From: Gossypium raimondii
Lineage: Eukaryota > Streptophyta > Magnoliopsida > Malvales > Malvaceae
Assembly: GCF_025698545.1 (NCBI RefSeq)
Contig: NC_068576.1
Location: 56,704,094-56,768,093, forward strand
Direction of reading: 5' to 3'
Length of the DNA: 64,000 nucleotides
Shown here: positions 1 through 12,800 of the stretch, piece by piece
Position numbering within the stretch: the first letter of the stretch is position 1
Layout of the letters: each line of letters begins with the position of its first letter
Position numbers and translations under genes: made by a program
The notes under the pieces: generated by a model
What the model was told of the DNA's origin: nothing
What the model saw: only the letters and a program-made list of their open reading frames with translations
The model's database searches: none

Positions 1-2341
1 GTGAGGGAAGGTGACCGGTTATAGCCGGTGAAAATTTCGTTGACCTAATAATTCAGTTTTGTAGGACCAAGAAAGGAGATACATTGGGAAATGATTTGGT
101 GCTTCATTTCATTATACAATTCTATTTTATTTTTCTCAATACAATTTTTTTTTAAAAATTTTTCGTTCAACTTTATTTTATTTTTGATTGTTATCCTGAA
201 TGGGGTAGACAACGAAAATGACTTGTAATTCCATTAAATGTTGTAAAGGTTGAATCCAATTAATTCTCAGTTTTTTTTATTTAATAGGTTGAATTTAACA
301 TCAATACAATGAATAATTCCTTCTTTTTTGTTAAAATAAAATTTTGTTTTACTTTTTAGTGCTTTTCGATTAGATCATGATTTCTTAATTCAATCGATTG
401 ATTTGGTAGTCATAATTATATTATCGTTGCCTTTTAGAATTATTATCCATCTTTTTATTTTAACTTTAATTGATTTTAAAATTTTGTTATTATTAAGGGA
501 GATTGAATCATTTGGAAGAAATTTTCTAAGAGTCCATCGAGAATTTGACCAAACCCCTGATTATAGTAAGTATTGTTCTTGTGTTGAGGTTTTATCTCTC
601 ACCCGTGTCATGAACTTTGAAGAGGATTTGGCTTATATATCATAGGTTGGTGGTTTGAGGCTAGGGGTGTATCTAGGGCCTAATAGGTGTCTCAGTCCAT
701 TAAAAATTTTCAAATTTTAAGTTAATAAAGGTAAAATTACACTTTATCCTCCTAAAAATGATAATATCCACCATTGTTGCTCAATGAACGATAATGCTAA
801 AACTTCTCGGCAAAGAGTACAATTATAAAAATATAAAACTTATATATAAATTATTATGGTACTGAACATGCGCGCCGTTATAATATGCAATGAGAACGAA
901 ATCACTACAAAATGTTTCAAGAAAGTTAAAACACATAAAAAGGGGTAATTTTTTAATATTGAAATTTACAAGTACAATCATAGAGAAAAACAAAAAACCA
1001 ACAGATAATTAAAATCCACGTGTAAGGAAGTAACTGGTAGTGCAGTTACAGGGGCCAATAGAAGCAAAGCACCAGATCGTAGAATTTTCCACGTGTCGTC
1101 ACCTGAAAGTAAAGAAAAGCAAGTGGTTAGGTCAACTCATTTGGCAAATGCCAGGAAAGTCTTCGCCACCTTTCAAGATTAATTAATCAATATAATTTTT
1201 TTGAATAATAAATATTTTATTATTTTTATTTTTATTGAAGTGGACTTATGGGGGAGAATCTGTCCCACCGGGACTCAGGCTCAGCCTTCGAAATTTGACA
1301 ATTTCGTGTGTTTCTCACTTCATTTGGACCCACCACAATCTTTTGTCATTTTGGACTTGGTCACATCTTTGATCATTTCTTAACTAAGGGTCTTAATATG
1401 ACTTAAGACTAAATTACTATAGTTAAACGAGTTAATTGAGGTTTTACGGATTTTGAGATATTAACTACAAGTTTATTATAATATTAATGGAACAATCCCC
1501 ATCATCAAAATAGAATATAACAACAAAATTTGTAGGATTATTCGATAAAATTAGTTTTTAATGTTTATATCTCTTGTTAATTTGGTCATTATTTTTCTTT
1601 GAGTTAAATTTGACTATTAACTTTAAAAAAATAAATTATTTTTCTTTAACGATGTTGACGTGACAATTTACATGTACTTCATGCTTATATAATACTATTT
1701 ATCTTATATGCCATGTCAAAAAGTAATTTAATAATTATAAAAACATCCAAAAATTACTATACGTGAATTGCTATACGGGCTGTCATGTTTAAAAATTAAC
1801 ATTTTAGTTAATATTTTCATTAAAAGAATCATATTGACTCTTTATTTCAAAAGGCTAATGGTCAAATTTGGATCTTTTAAAAAGTTGAAGGCTAAATTTA
1901 ACTCCATGAAATAATAAGGGTGAAATTGATGATGTAAATATTAAAGACTAAATTTGACATTATGCCAATCAAAATAACAACAACTATGGTAGAAGTCTCT
2001 AGCATGTGCTTTTATTATAAGAAGTTAATTCTTTTATTAGATTAATTTAGCCTTTGTATTATTAAGAGAAATCAAATAAGATGTAACAAAGTTGATATTT
2101 ATCATTTAGAAAATGTAATTTGCTATTTAAAATAGTTTACATTTTAAAGCTTTTACGGTTCTAAAATTAAATATTTTGTTTGAAGTTAAATTACAAACAA
2201 AAGAATATTAACTTTATTAAAATTTAGCCCTATTTTATCTTTTTATTAGTATATGGACTAAATTAATCAATTTAATAATGAAAAGATTAATGTGAACAAA
2301 TTTTTATAATTAAGGGATCGGAAAAATTATTTTATAAAACT
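1..2341. other. AT-rich intergenic DNA, no supported gene
   Basis: No reading frame here has a recognisable product; the short ORFs at 403-645 and 1201-1383 look random. Bases 1-24 could be read as the end of a coding frame closing in TAG, but nothing upstream is available to test it. Two CCACGTGT G-box/ABRE-type motifs lie about 75 bp apart (near 1017 and 1090) in a less AT-rich stretch that looks promoter-like but leads to no ORF. The stretch around 1550-1960 resembles dispersed repeat sequence also seen near 3350-3560 and 10840-11230. Confidence 0.6.
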
Positions 2342-3878
2342 CCCCAACCCTGATCAATAAAAATGCTTATGCATGTCGGGGATTTTAATAACATTCGTGA
2401 TTAAGCAATTATTGTGTTGCTAATAGAATCATGTAATAATAAACCAATAGAGCTAAGGACAATGGAATGTTTTTAATAAATTAGATTAGCTGAATCGGAT
2501 CATTTTAGTTGATCATTAATTCTTTAATTAATAAATAAAATAGTAAATTGGTAATATGAAATTATAAATTATAAAATAATAAAATTACAATTTATCTCTA
2601 AATAATATATATTCTCTCTTTTATTTACGCATGGTCTTTTTCGTGCAATGGGGAAAAGGTTGAAACCTTTTTCCTATTTATTTCGAGTATGATTCCAAGG
2701 AATCAACCCAGAAAATATATAATTATCTTCTTTTTATTTTTAAATTAATAAAAACCACATATTTGTGACCAAATGAAGAATTAAATGATATCAAATAAAT
2801 ATCGATTGACATGGATGTTATTGTTAATGTAGGAAAATGTGGGTTCGAGTGCACTAAAACGTATTATCTTTGTATTTATAATGAGATAGAGAGAAATTTT
2901 GGTAGTTCTAAGTATTTTCTAAAACAGCTTATAATGTTTTTATTAAATAAATAAACATTTTAAACTGGTTATATAATTATATTTATATGATCAGACCAAC
3001 TTAATTTCAAATTTTAACTCGAAAAATTTTCAGTGTTTAGAAATTTAAAATCATAAATTCTCTTGATTGGAAATTGTAAAACTCATCAATTAAAAAAATG
3101 CTGAAGCATGTCGGTAATTTTAATAACATTCTCGATAGCGCTGATAGAATGTGGCTGGAAATTATCATAGCGCCAAGGAGCAAGGACAAGGGAGATTTTC
3201 TAATAAATTAGAGTATATGAATCAGATCATTTGAGTTCATCATTAATTCTTTAAGTAATATTTTCCTACAAATCAAAAATTAATATGTTGAGAGGAGATA
3301 GCACTAGCACATTTATTGGTTTCTTTTGTTCTATTTTTAAAATTTAGTCCATTTATGTTTTAACGTTAAAATTAATTGAATTGTTAAAATTTTAATAATA
3401 ATGACACGACAAGTATACATGTCAATGGCCACCTCAGTACTATTACTTTTTTCATCCAAAAGTAAACATTTTGGTTAAAATTTAAAATTAAGGGCCAAAT
3501 TGATAAATAAAAGAATTTTGACCAGATTGACAAAATAAGTAAATATTAAAAGTTAATTTTATTATTATGTCAATTTATGAAATGGGTTAGTATTTTTAAT
3601 ATTTTAATATTCTAAGCCGTCTATCAAATCTTTTCTCTTATAAAATTATAAATTAAGCTATTTCGATCTCTAACCTTTAGCTTTATTTATTTATTTAAAA
3701 ATAATATTTGGTCTTTATCGTGCAATTGGGTAAAGGGAGAAACCTTTTCTCTATTTATTTTCTAGTATGATTCCAAGGAATCAACCCAGAAATTATGTAT
3801 TTATCTTCTTTTTAAATTTTAAATTAAAAAAAAACCACAGAAAATGTGACCAAATGAATAATTAAATGATATCAAAAT
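2342..3878. repeat. Diverged segmental tandem duplication
   Basis: Sequence at 2342-2800 recurs in the same order and orientation at about 3093-3878. Shared landmarks are the block around GCATGTCGG followed by TTTTAATAACATTC, the block GATCATTAATTCTTTAA, the block TATGATTCCAAGGAATCAACC followed by CAGAAA, and AATTAAATGATATCAAA. The second copy is longer because about 300 bp of unrelated repeat-like sequence (about 3270-3620) sits inside it. Both copies have many substitutions and small indels, so the duplication is old. No coding potential. Confidence 0.75.
2802..2928 (+). repeat. SINE-like dispersed repeat, copy 1
   Basis: Member of a short family also seen near 16800, 36182 and (minus strand) 60908. 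It carries GGGTTCGAGTGC, close to the RNA polymerase III B-box consensus, followed by a shared AAACGTATTATC-type block and a shared GGTAGTTCTAAG block. Assignment as a tRNA-derived SINE is inference from the B-box-like motif. This copy is diverged and no target duplication was identified. Confidence 0.4.
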
Positions 3879-5187
3879 AGCCTTTGGATGGTACTAGTTT
3901 GCAAGTCAAATGTTCCCCTCACAGAGAGGAAAGAAATAAAAGCCAGGCTGGGTGACCTACAAAAACTAAGGTTAAGAACAGTGTTTAATCCACAAATAAA
4001 ATGGTAGGTTGCCTTCCATTTTAATTTTAGTATTATATGGTTAAGGGATTAACTAACTTGATGAATTACATCCTTTATTTTAATCTCTAGACCATGATTA
4101 AAATGGTAAGTTCCTTAAGGCCGGTTAATTTTTTTTTTCTATTAAGTACAAATACTCCATTTTTAAAGTTTTAATTCTAATTCAGATTGAACCAAGTTGA
4201 TGGAAAGACGAAAATATTGCTCAAAATCATCTTCACCCTCTGATGAGTTGGTTATCTGTCCAAGTCCAAAGACCTGTCCGAAATTTAAGAGAGTTTGAGT
4301 AAAAATATTAGGTCCGAAAAATAGGTTTTGACAAAAAAATAAGACTATTTAAAACATGAGCCAGGCGTGGGCTTGAACATTCAATGATCAGCCCTGACTC
4401 GACCCGTTTTTAAGTTTATAATACTTTATATTATGTAATTTAAAACACATTAAGAAAATCTATACTAAATATATAATACTACTCTCATGTAAACATTAAA
4501 ATAATGTTAAGATGATTACATAAAAAAAATTCAATAAATAAAAATGTATAAAATTATTAAATACAATATAAATATTAAAAAACTAAAAAATAATATAGTC
4601 GGGCTTAAAATGGGCTTGTGTTAGTATTTTGTAAATATAGGCGGATTTGAATAAAATTGTAAGCCTATATTTTAGACCGGACCGAATTTGAACAAACATA
4701 AAGTATATTAATATCATGCTTAGACCTGACCCGAACTCGACTCGACCCGTCCCGTCACCTCTAAAACCACCCGAAAATAAGTTTGATTTTAATTTCTCTA
4801 TACCAACATGAATTGGGCATAGTGGATTATATTAAAACATGATTAAATTGTATAAGTCGGGTTGAGTAATAATCTATTTTAAATATTTAATTTTAATTTG
4901 GATGAGGCAACCGAACCAAAAACAAATATATTACTTTTCATCTTAATTTAGGTGATCTATAGAGTTAATGGAAGAAGCAAGTTGATGATTCTTAAGTCAA
5001 ATTTGGTTTTAATTTCACCACTTATCACCTAAATTATCGACTCATTGTCCACCCAAGGATCATTACAAACCATGGGTTATTTATTTATTTATTTTTGTGA
5101 CATTAAGAAGCCGACTTTGCTTTTTTGACAAGACAGTTCCTTTTTTTTAAAATGTAAATCTTATATTATTCCATCCCATAAAAATTA
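3879..5187. other. Intergenic DNA with a decayed GGGCC-family MITE relict
   Basis: No gene is visible. The stretch from about 4230 to 4765 contains interrupted 'GCCCGACCCG'-like words and ends close to CACCTCTAAA. This resembles a decayed relative of the hAT-type MITE found intact at 48669-49153, which ends GCACCTCTA. The left end could not be found, so it is called only as a relict. Confidence 0.35.
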
Positions 5188-5980
5188 GGGTAAACTACAC
5201 CTGTGGTCACTTTTGTTTATCTTAGGTTACGTTTTAGTCACTTATGTTTGAAATGTTACGTTTTAGTCACTTACGTTATCGTGTTGTAACATTTTAATCA
5301 CTGAGCCGTTAATTGTCGTTAATGGTGTAATGGTAAGCTAACGTGGAACGTTAAATCATCATTTCAAACAAAAACTTTAGGTTAAATTATACAATTGGTC
5401 CCCATAATTTTTCGTTTTGAGCAATTTAATTCTTTTATGTTCTTTTAACTTTCTTTCTTCTTCTTTTTTCCATTCTCTTCTGCTTCTCCCTCTGTTTTTC
5501 TACTTTCTTTATTTCTTTTAACATACCAGGAAGTCGAATTGGTAGTGAAGAAAGAAGCATGGTATGAGTTTATGGGTTTTGGTTATAGGCAAATGATGAA
5601 AGTCGACTTCCTACTTTTTTCATTGACAATTCGACTTCCTAATATGTTAAAAGAAATGGGAAAGGTATGAAAACAGAGGGAGAAACAAAAGAGAATGGAA
5701 AAAAAGATGAAAGTTTAAAGAACATAAAAGAAAAAAAATTAAATTACTTAAAACGAAAAAAATATGGGAATCAATTGTATAGTTTAACCTAAAATTTTGT
5801 TTGAAATGATGATTTAACGTGCCACGTCAGCTTACCGTTACACCATTAACGACGATTAATGGCTCAGTGACTAAAATGTTACAACATGATAACGTAAATG
5901 ACTAAAACGTAACATTTCAAACATAAGTGACTAAAACGTAACCTAAGGTAAACAAAAGTGACCATGGGTGTAGTTTACCC
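5188..5980. mobile_element. Mutator-like foldback MITE (793 bp) with perfect 9-bp TSD
   Basis: The left end reads GGGTAAACTACACC and the right end is its reverse complement GGTGTAGTTTACCC. The arms pair over roughly 260 bp on each side (about 5188-5450 with 5716-5980). A further inner inverted pair (about 5514-5545 with 5625-5656, around CCAGGAAGTCGAATTG and its complement) makes nearly the whole element one long hairpin. It is flanked by an exact direct repeat TAAAAATTA at 5179-5187 and 5981-5989. A 9-bp duplication with long terminal inverted repeats is typical of Mutator-like non-autonomous elements. No transposase ORF is present. Relatives with GGATAAACTACACCC ends lie at 37158-37696. Confidence 0.9.
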
Positions 5981-5989
5981 TAAAAATTA

Positions 5990-8214
5990 AAAGAAAAAAA
6001 ATCAAGAATTGAAAAGAAAATTAGTGTTTTATATTATGTTTTACTTCATTCCTTATCTTTGATTTTTTTTTAAATATTATTTTTCTTCTATTTTTAAAGT
6101 GGTTGAATCAAGAACAACATGCTATAGGAAAAGAGTTTTTATTTATTTATAGTTTAAATTATGTAAATATTATATTCTTTATAATTAAATTTTAAACAGA
6201 TATTTTATTATATGGTTAGACCAAAATAATTTAAATTTTTTATTCAAGTGGGAACAGTTATATCGAAAGAAATAGCTTTGGCTATTGAACAAAGTTACTG
6301 TTCACTTTTGGTCCTTTTGGATTTACCTCTTTGAAAGCATGAGAAGTTTTCCATTTTTTTTTTTTGGAAACCATACTTTTTTTAATCTGAAATATTTCAG
6401 GTTTAGAGAGAGTGGTTGGGTTTTAACTTTAGTGTTCTGTCTCCACTTCTTAAATTTTAATTTCGATTTAATTATACATATTTAGAGAATTTATTTTTAT
6501 ATTAGATTAATATAACGATATATCAACATAAAATAATACTAATTCAATAATATTATTAGTGATTTATCAAAATCAATATATAACATTATAAATTGAAATT
6601 TAATTTGATATTTATTCTAAATATTTTTTAAAACTAAATGTCATGTATGTAAATTATATATTTACATCACCCTGTGCCAACTCAAAACACATCAAAGCTA
6701 GCGGCAGACAGCAAGAGGGGGGCCCTATTCTATTATCAAGTGTATAGTCAAATTATCTTTCTGTTTGTATGATAAATAAAACCCTTTGCGTGCAACTACT
6801 GAATAGCAGCAGTAAAAATGTAAATGGAATGGAATTTAGAAGCATTCCGCATGATTATGGGAGTGCTTAGTGATATGTATTTGCTGGTGGGAATTTTACG
6901 GTTTATAAAAATTAATTTTTTGATTTATGATTGTTAATTTTATTTCTTTAAAATGTAATACATCTTATTATTAATATATATTTTTATAATCGAATTGGGG
7001 TCAAGCTATTGTTTCTCAATTTAACTAGTTTGATCAGATCAAATGTTAGTTTAATGAAAATTACATTTTAAAAATTTTAAAATCAATTTAATCAATTCAA
7101 CTGTTGGTTTTCTTTATCACTATTTTGACATTTTTATGGATTTCGAATGGGTTGATGAAAGACCGGTCCAACTCTCATGTCCAAATTAATATCTAAATTG
7201 ATTTTTGGTGGTGGGGAACAGTAATAGAGGCCAAGGGGGCCTTGGCACTCTCAAAATTTTTGACAAAAAATTAATTAGACCCCTAACTTTTTGGAAAAAA
7301 AAATCTCATTAAACAACTAAAATATTTAAAATTTGTATTAATTCTAAAATCCGTCACTAATTTCCGGTTTCATAAGCTAATCTAATCTAATTCAATTAAC
7401 CTAGAAAACTCCCCAGACATAGATCTTCTGAAACTCCATTTTCTCCTTTGGTGCCATAGAAAAATGGGAAAGTTGGTCTTGAATTTATAAGCTGAACAGT
7501 TGATATAGTTTGGTCTCAAATCAGCTAGGGTTTTAGGGTGTACTGAATAGTATACCAAAAACGACAGTAGTGGGTTTGGTTTGCTTGGGTTTTTGCAATC
7601 CCTACTTGAATGGGATCCTTAAGATCTTTAGCCCTAATTATTTCTTGTCTGAAAATTCAAGAGTAGGGGAAGGACTGCACCTCATTTTTCCATTCTTATT
7701 AATTTTCTCAGATAACACGATTGAATGTGTTGTGTAGTCACACAAAGGAAGGTATTAAATATTACTACAACTATATATATATATATATCAAAAGCTGCAG
7801 TTGAAAACGCTTTTGATTTTAATGCGGGTGTTTCATCAATGGCCTAATCACCACCCACCTATATGTTTTCTAGGGTTTCACAAATGAAACATATTCCAAC
7901 CTTTTGTTCATGTATCTTTATTGTCTTTGCTTTTACAACATGAAGCTATTAAAAAGAGTATTATAGTTGACATTTACTTGCCAATGTTCTAAATCATCTA
8001 AAGGGAAATTTACCAAATTAATTAATCTATTTAGGTCTATTGTAACATCGGTTGGTTTAATTGGTTAAGCCGGTTAAATCGATTGTTTTTTTTTTATTTC
8101 TTTCTAAGGATAATAAACTAAATGCGAACAGAAGTCGGTTTGAATTTTGGTTAAAACTTTATATAGCACTATATCATGGTACACCCACTATGTGAATGAA
8201 AAAAAATTATGTTT
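5990..8214. other. AT-rich intergenic DNA, nothing recognised
   Basis: The single ORF at 6285-6485 (66 codons, Phe-rich) shows no family signature. There is a short (TA)n tract near 7772. No promoter, exon series or bounded mobile element could be identified. Confidence 0.5.
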
Positions 8215-8370
8215 GTTAGAAGTTTACGTACAAAAATAAATGAAGCTTTAGGTAAAATGATAAAATTAAATGTTTAGATACCATGTTGTGTGAGGGTTCA
8301 AATCCTACCATTTGTGGATTTTTCATTGGTTTCATATAAAATATGAAAACCAAAAACAAAAAAACCTTAT
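8215..8370 (+). repeat. Possible tRNA-derived SINE, second family
   Basis: The segment contains GGGTTCAAATCCTACC, a near-perfect polymerase III B box, with an A-box-like TAAAATGATAAAATTAA stretch about 30 bp before it. It is followed by a shared TTTTCATTGGTTTCATATAAAA-type tail. A diverged relative lies at about 14625-14720. No cloverleaf can be drawn, so it is not called as a tRNA. Confidence 0.4.
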
Positions 8371-9299
8371 AATGATATATATATATTTGATAAATATAAT
8401 GATATAATTTATTTTACAAAAAAGGGAGTTTTTAGTCATTACTCAATTGAATGATTGGTCGGTTGACTTTTGAAACTAACTGAATCAAGAGTTTAATACA
8501 TGGTGTGCGATATATTATTATAAATATATTTAAAAATAAATATATCATGTACATTATAAGTCGAGTTAAATAAGTTGATTATCGATTATGAACTTTCATC
8601 GTCAAGAACCAAAGTAACTTACTTTAACACTACAATATCGAATGTAATTTATATCTAAACTTTCTTCTAAAAATATTTTGGTTAATTAATTGATAAAGAT
8701 CAATCCTATTTGTAATTGTTGATATAGTTGTAATTAAAAAAAAAGTGTGAAATTTCATGATTAAACCTATAGATACGGTAGCATATATGTGTTATCCCTC
8801 TATCTTAAGCCCCTCACAAAGATAGTCAACCATGCCAATGCTTCGCTAGAAGAACCTCACACTCATCCTCGCCTAAACATCATATTTGGTGAATCTACAT
8901 AAATTACAGAAGATATATTAAGAAGGGCTCGTTTGACGACACCAATCAATCCATCCCATTTGTTAAACACTTCACTTGATCTCTTCAAGCCAACTTCAAA
9001 AGTGTCCTAACACCCTACCCATTGAAAGAGAACTTAACTAGCTGAGCCCCACTCTTAACCCTCACGCTGTCAATACTCCACTCACACTCTCAAAACTTTC
9101 AAATCGAGCATATCGCTTCGTACCATTTAGGATGCGAAGATTTTTGTGTTGCAACAATAAGATATCTACTAGCAAATAATGGTGAGAACAAAATGGAATT
9201 GACTAGAGAAAACACGAAAAGATGTAAGTAGTTGAGAAGATAAAAACAAAATGCAGCTAGTATAGCAGCAACCCCCTCAAAGCCAAATCACCAAGCAAG
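8371..9299. other. Intergenic DNA, nothing recognised
   Basis: There are no ORFs of useful length and no exon signature. The stretch near 8800-9130 is slightly more GC-rich than its surroundings but has stops in all frames. Confidence 0.5.
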
Positions 9300-9830
9300 G
9301 CCCCTAGCTAGATAGCTCAGTAAGCAAAGCTACCGCAAATTAAAATCTTACAGCCTTAGCTTCCTGTTGTATCTTTTGCCTTCTTGCCTTGTACTTGCAT
9401 ATATACATATAAGCAATCTCTTTGTTATCAAATTCAGCAGCTACTTCTTTATTAACATATAAAAATCTTTCTTTTCAGCTTTCATCATTGATCTATCTGC
9501 TGAAGCTTCGTCGACTTGGGTTTTTTTTTTTTGTTTTCCTTTTCGTTTTGGGGTAGTTTCAAGTTCAACTTGTTCATGGATTAAAGCTTCTATTGGTGAG
9601 TTTCAGGTTAATTTTCATTGCTAATATATATGAGATCATTTTATTCGTCCTAGCCTGGAATTTTTGAACTTGTTCTTTTGCTTCATTGTTTTTGCATGAT
9701 GATGAGTTTAAAACTTGGGTTGCTACGTATCGGCAAGAAATATGGAAATGGCAATGTTGAACTGGCTTTGTTCAAGGTAATTCCAACACTACTTCACAAA
9801 TTAAGCCTCCTTCTTTTTGTTTAAAACTTC
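9300..9830 (+). other. Leader-like region with a 42-codon ORF, possible transcript remnant
   Basis: A pyrimidine-rich, leader-like stretch (about 9460-9600) precedes an ATG-ATG-ATG start at about 9697 that opens a 42-codon frame ending near 9825. The frame contains a GT-type boundary after ...GCTTTGTTCAAG (near 9776) that could be a splice donor. No downstream exon was recognised and the peptide matches no family I know. It may be a non-coding transcript, a truncated gene or chance. Confidence 0.2.
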
Positions 9831-12800
9831 CAAATCTTCTAATTTATCATGTTACAAAAAAATTTTAAAAAAAATCTAACAAAACTAGTTTACCAAGCTA
9901 ACCTATGTTAAGTCAATTTTATTCATATAAATGATGAACTATAAGACTTAATCAATTAAGATAAAAAAAAAGTTGATAGTTTTTTTTCGTTTTTTATAAT
10001 CAGAAGGGATGAATTGCTCACTCTACCAATTTCTCCTTTGCAATAATAGTTACAATTAACATATACGTCAATATAATATTTCGAAATAGATTTAGCGAAT
10101 AAAAATATTTAATAAAATATTATGGAAGATATTAAGGTCTATTTGTGGCGGGCTAGTGGGTTGGGTTGGTGCTGCCAGATGGGAAATAGGTTAGAGGACA
10201 TCGGGGTATAATTGCTATTTTAACACCTCCAAAAAACAACATAATATTTTTAACTTTAACCTCTTAAAATTTTATAATTTTATCTTTATCTCCTAAACGA
10301 AAATTCTTCGCTCCATCCTTATTAGCACCCCCTAAAATGGAAACTTTTCATTTAGGCTCCTTAAAATTTTATTTGTAATGATAAAATTATACTTTGCTCC
10401 CCTAAAATAATAAAAACTTAATTTAATCTTTTAAAATTTATAAAATATAATTTAATTTCGACCCTTAAAATTTTTTCTAACTTCACTCTTATTTATTAAT
10501 TCTCTAAAAAAAATATTATATTTAAACACCAGGTCGTTTTATTCATTTATCTAGTGTTTGGGTTGAGCCTCTATTGTTGTGGACTGACCAAATGAAATGT
10601 GTACAACATGTGTTAAGTGAAGGCATAGGTAAATACAAAAAATGAAAAGAACATAACATTCGAGTCATAAATGAGGTGAAAGTGTGAGAATTCAGCTTTT
10701 AGCATGGGAATGACCGATCCTTTCCCCTTAATACCTGTCCCATCATTGGCATAATCACTTAATACTCCAACCACTTACTTATTTTTTCATTTTTTAATTT
10801 TTAAATTTAATTTTTTTTGTTAAATCACCTATGAAAAAGTTAACGTTTGTTAATTTTACTGACGTGATATGCACGTGGACGACATGTTAATATCTAATTA
10901 ATTTTTTAAACATTAAAAATGTTTAAAATATATTTTATAATTCTTTTAATGTTAACCCACATAACAATCGACATGCACTTCATATTTTTTTAAATTTTTA
11001 TAAATTTTAAATATATTTGTTGATTTAAAAAATAAAATAAATAGTGTCATATCAGCACAAAGTATACATGTAATGTCACGCGGATTGCCATGCACTCATC
11101 GTTAAAAAATAATATTTTAGTCAGTATTTTTATTAGAAAAAAAAACACATGGACCCCTTTTAAGAGATTAATAGTTAAATTTAGGTCAAAATAAAATAAA
11201 AATTAAATTGATAAAAATATAAAAATATTGATGCTAGAAAATCATCTAACGGATTTATCATTGGGAGGGTGGTTTGAGGTTTAGGGCTAAGAAAATGATC
11301 CTTTCTGGGTTGGGTTGTAGGATAGTTGATATATAAAGTATCCTCTTAGGCCCAATTGTTTTGAATTAAATAGAAAGCATCTAAGTGTGAAATTGATGTC
11401 TAGGAGTAGGAGCTGGGCACCATTGACAGAGCACCTCTCAACCAGTCAACATTCTAGGCTTTAATCAGCACATCCCCAGTCCAATCTAATTGATACACCT
11501 GAAGTTTAGTTTTTAGTCCTATAATTTCAATGCCTATGAAACCTTTGCCACTGCTTTAAACATATATTTCATCATAATCTTCTTTTTTCGAAATCAACCA
11601 ATTCTCTAACCACTTCATCTTCATTACCGGTGACCCTAAGACCCGAGTTTTTCCCGAGCTCCCATGCCTCCCATACTTTCTTTTTCCGATCAAGAAGGCC
11701 AGAATCAGATAAAGAGTTGTTTGTATTTTGACCCCCATGACGATCAAGGTTTTGGAAATTTATTTTTACATTTCCTACCGCTTCCATTTTTTTCTTAAAT
11801 CCGAGCTCCGCAGTTCTTCATTTCTCAGTCTCAAACAAAGATTTAACTTTTATTGATTTGGATATTTTTTCCTATACTATATACGCACATAGAGAGACAA
11901 TATATAAGGATGGAAGAGATAGATGAGAAACCCCTTTTGCGTGTATTGTCTAATTAGGGATGACTGGAATTTTTGAAAAGTGAATGTGAAATGGGATAAT
12001 TTTTTTTTAAATAGGTGTGGAGCGGTTTTGGTAAGTGTCTGTTTGTCCCATCCTATCCTACTACATAAATTATCATTTTATTCTTGTATATATATTATTA
12101 TTATAAGAATAAAAATGTAAAAATGTGTTATAAAAAAGTCATATGTTTTATATTAAATATTTTAGAATAACTATGTTTAAATATTTACTTACTTTTAAAA
12201 AAATTGAAATGCTAAAGTTAACTCGAAAAAATTAAACCGGGGCGGGTTGAGAGGGGTTTGGATGCATCCAACATTCATGGAATTAGTAGGTGTTTTCAAG
12301 AGTACATACCAATCGTAGAGTGAAGTGGTTGGTAGGGCAAAGCATACCGACTGTGAAGTGGTGGTGAATTTGGTAACATTTGCTCTCCTTACCCCGCTTC
12401 ATTATAAGAGGATTTGATATCTGTCAATGAAGCCGTGACAATGTTGACAAAAATTAAGATCTTAGGACCTTACGCCCAATTTTGAGTCTCACATTATGAA
12501 AATTACATTGGTGTAAATGATATAGTTGAATAAGTTTATTATAAGAGGAGTTATATGCAGGTAATTAGCAAAGACAATAGATACAAAGGTTGATGAAGAA
12601 AATGATTTTCATAATACAAAAGTGCAATATTATTTCGTTTTGCATAATTAAGGTATTCTTCATGTTTGTAGCTTCATCTCGTGATAATATTATCTCTAAG
12701 GTTCAAATTGAAAATTTTTTCAGAAGTGCAATGTGTTTTATCACTGCATCTAACACTTATCGATAAATGCATATTTTTTGAAAGAAAGGACTTTTATAAG

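Noticed and set aside
8270..8330. tRNA gene suggested by a GGTTCAAATCC box
   Set aside because: No acceptor stem, D-arm or anticodon arm can be drawn; better explained as a SINE or tRNA-derived fragment.
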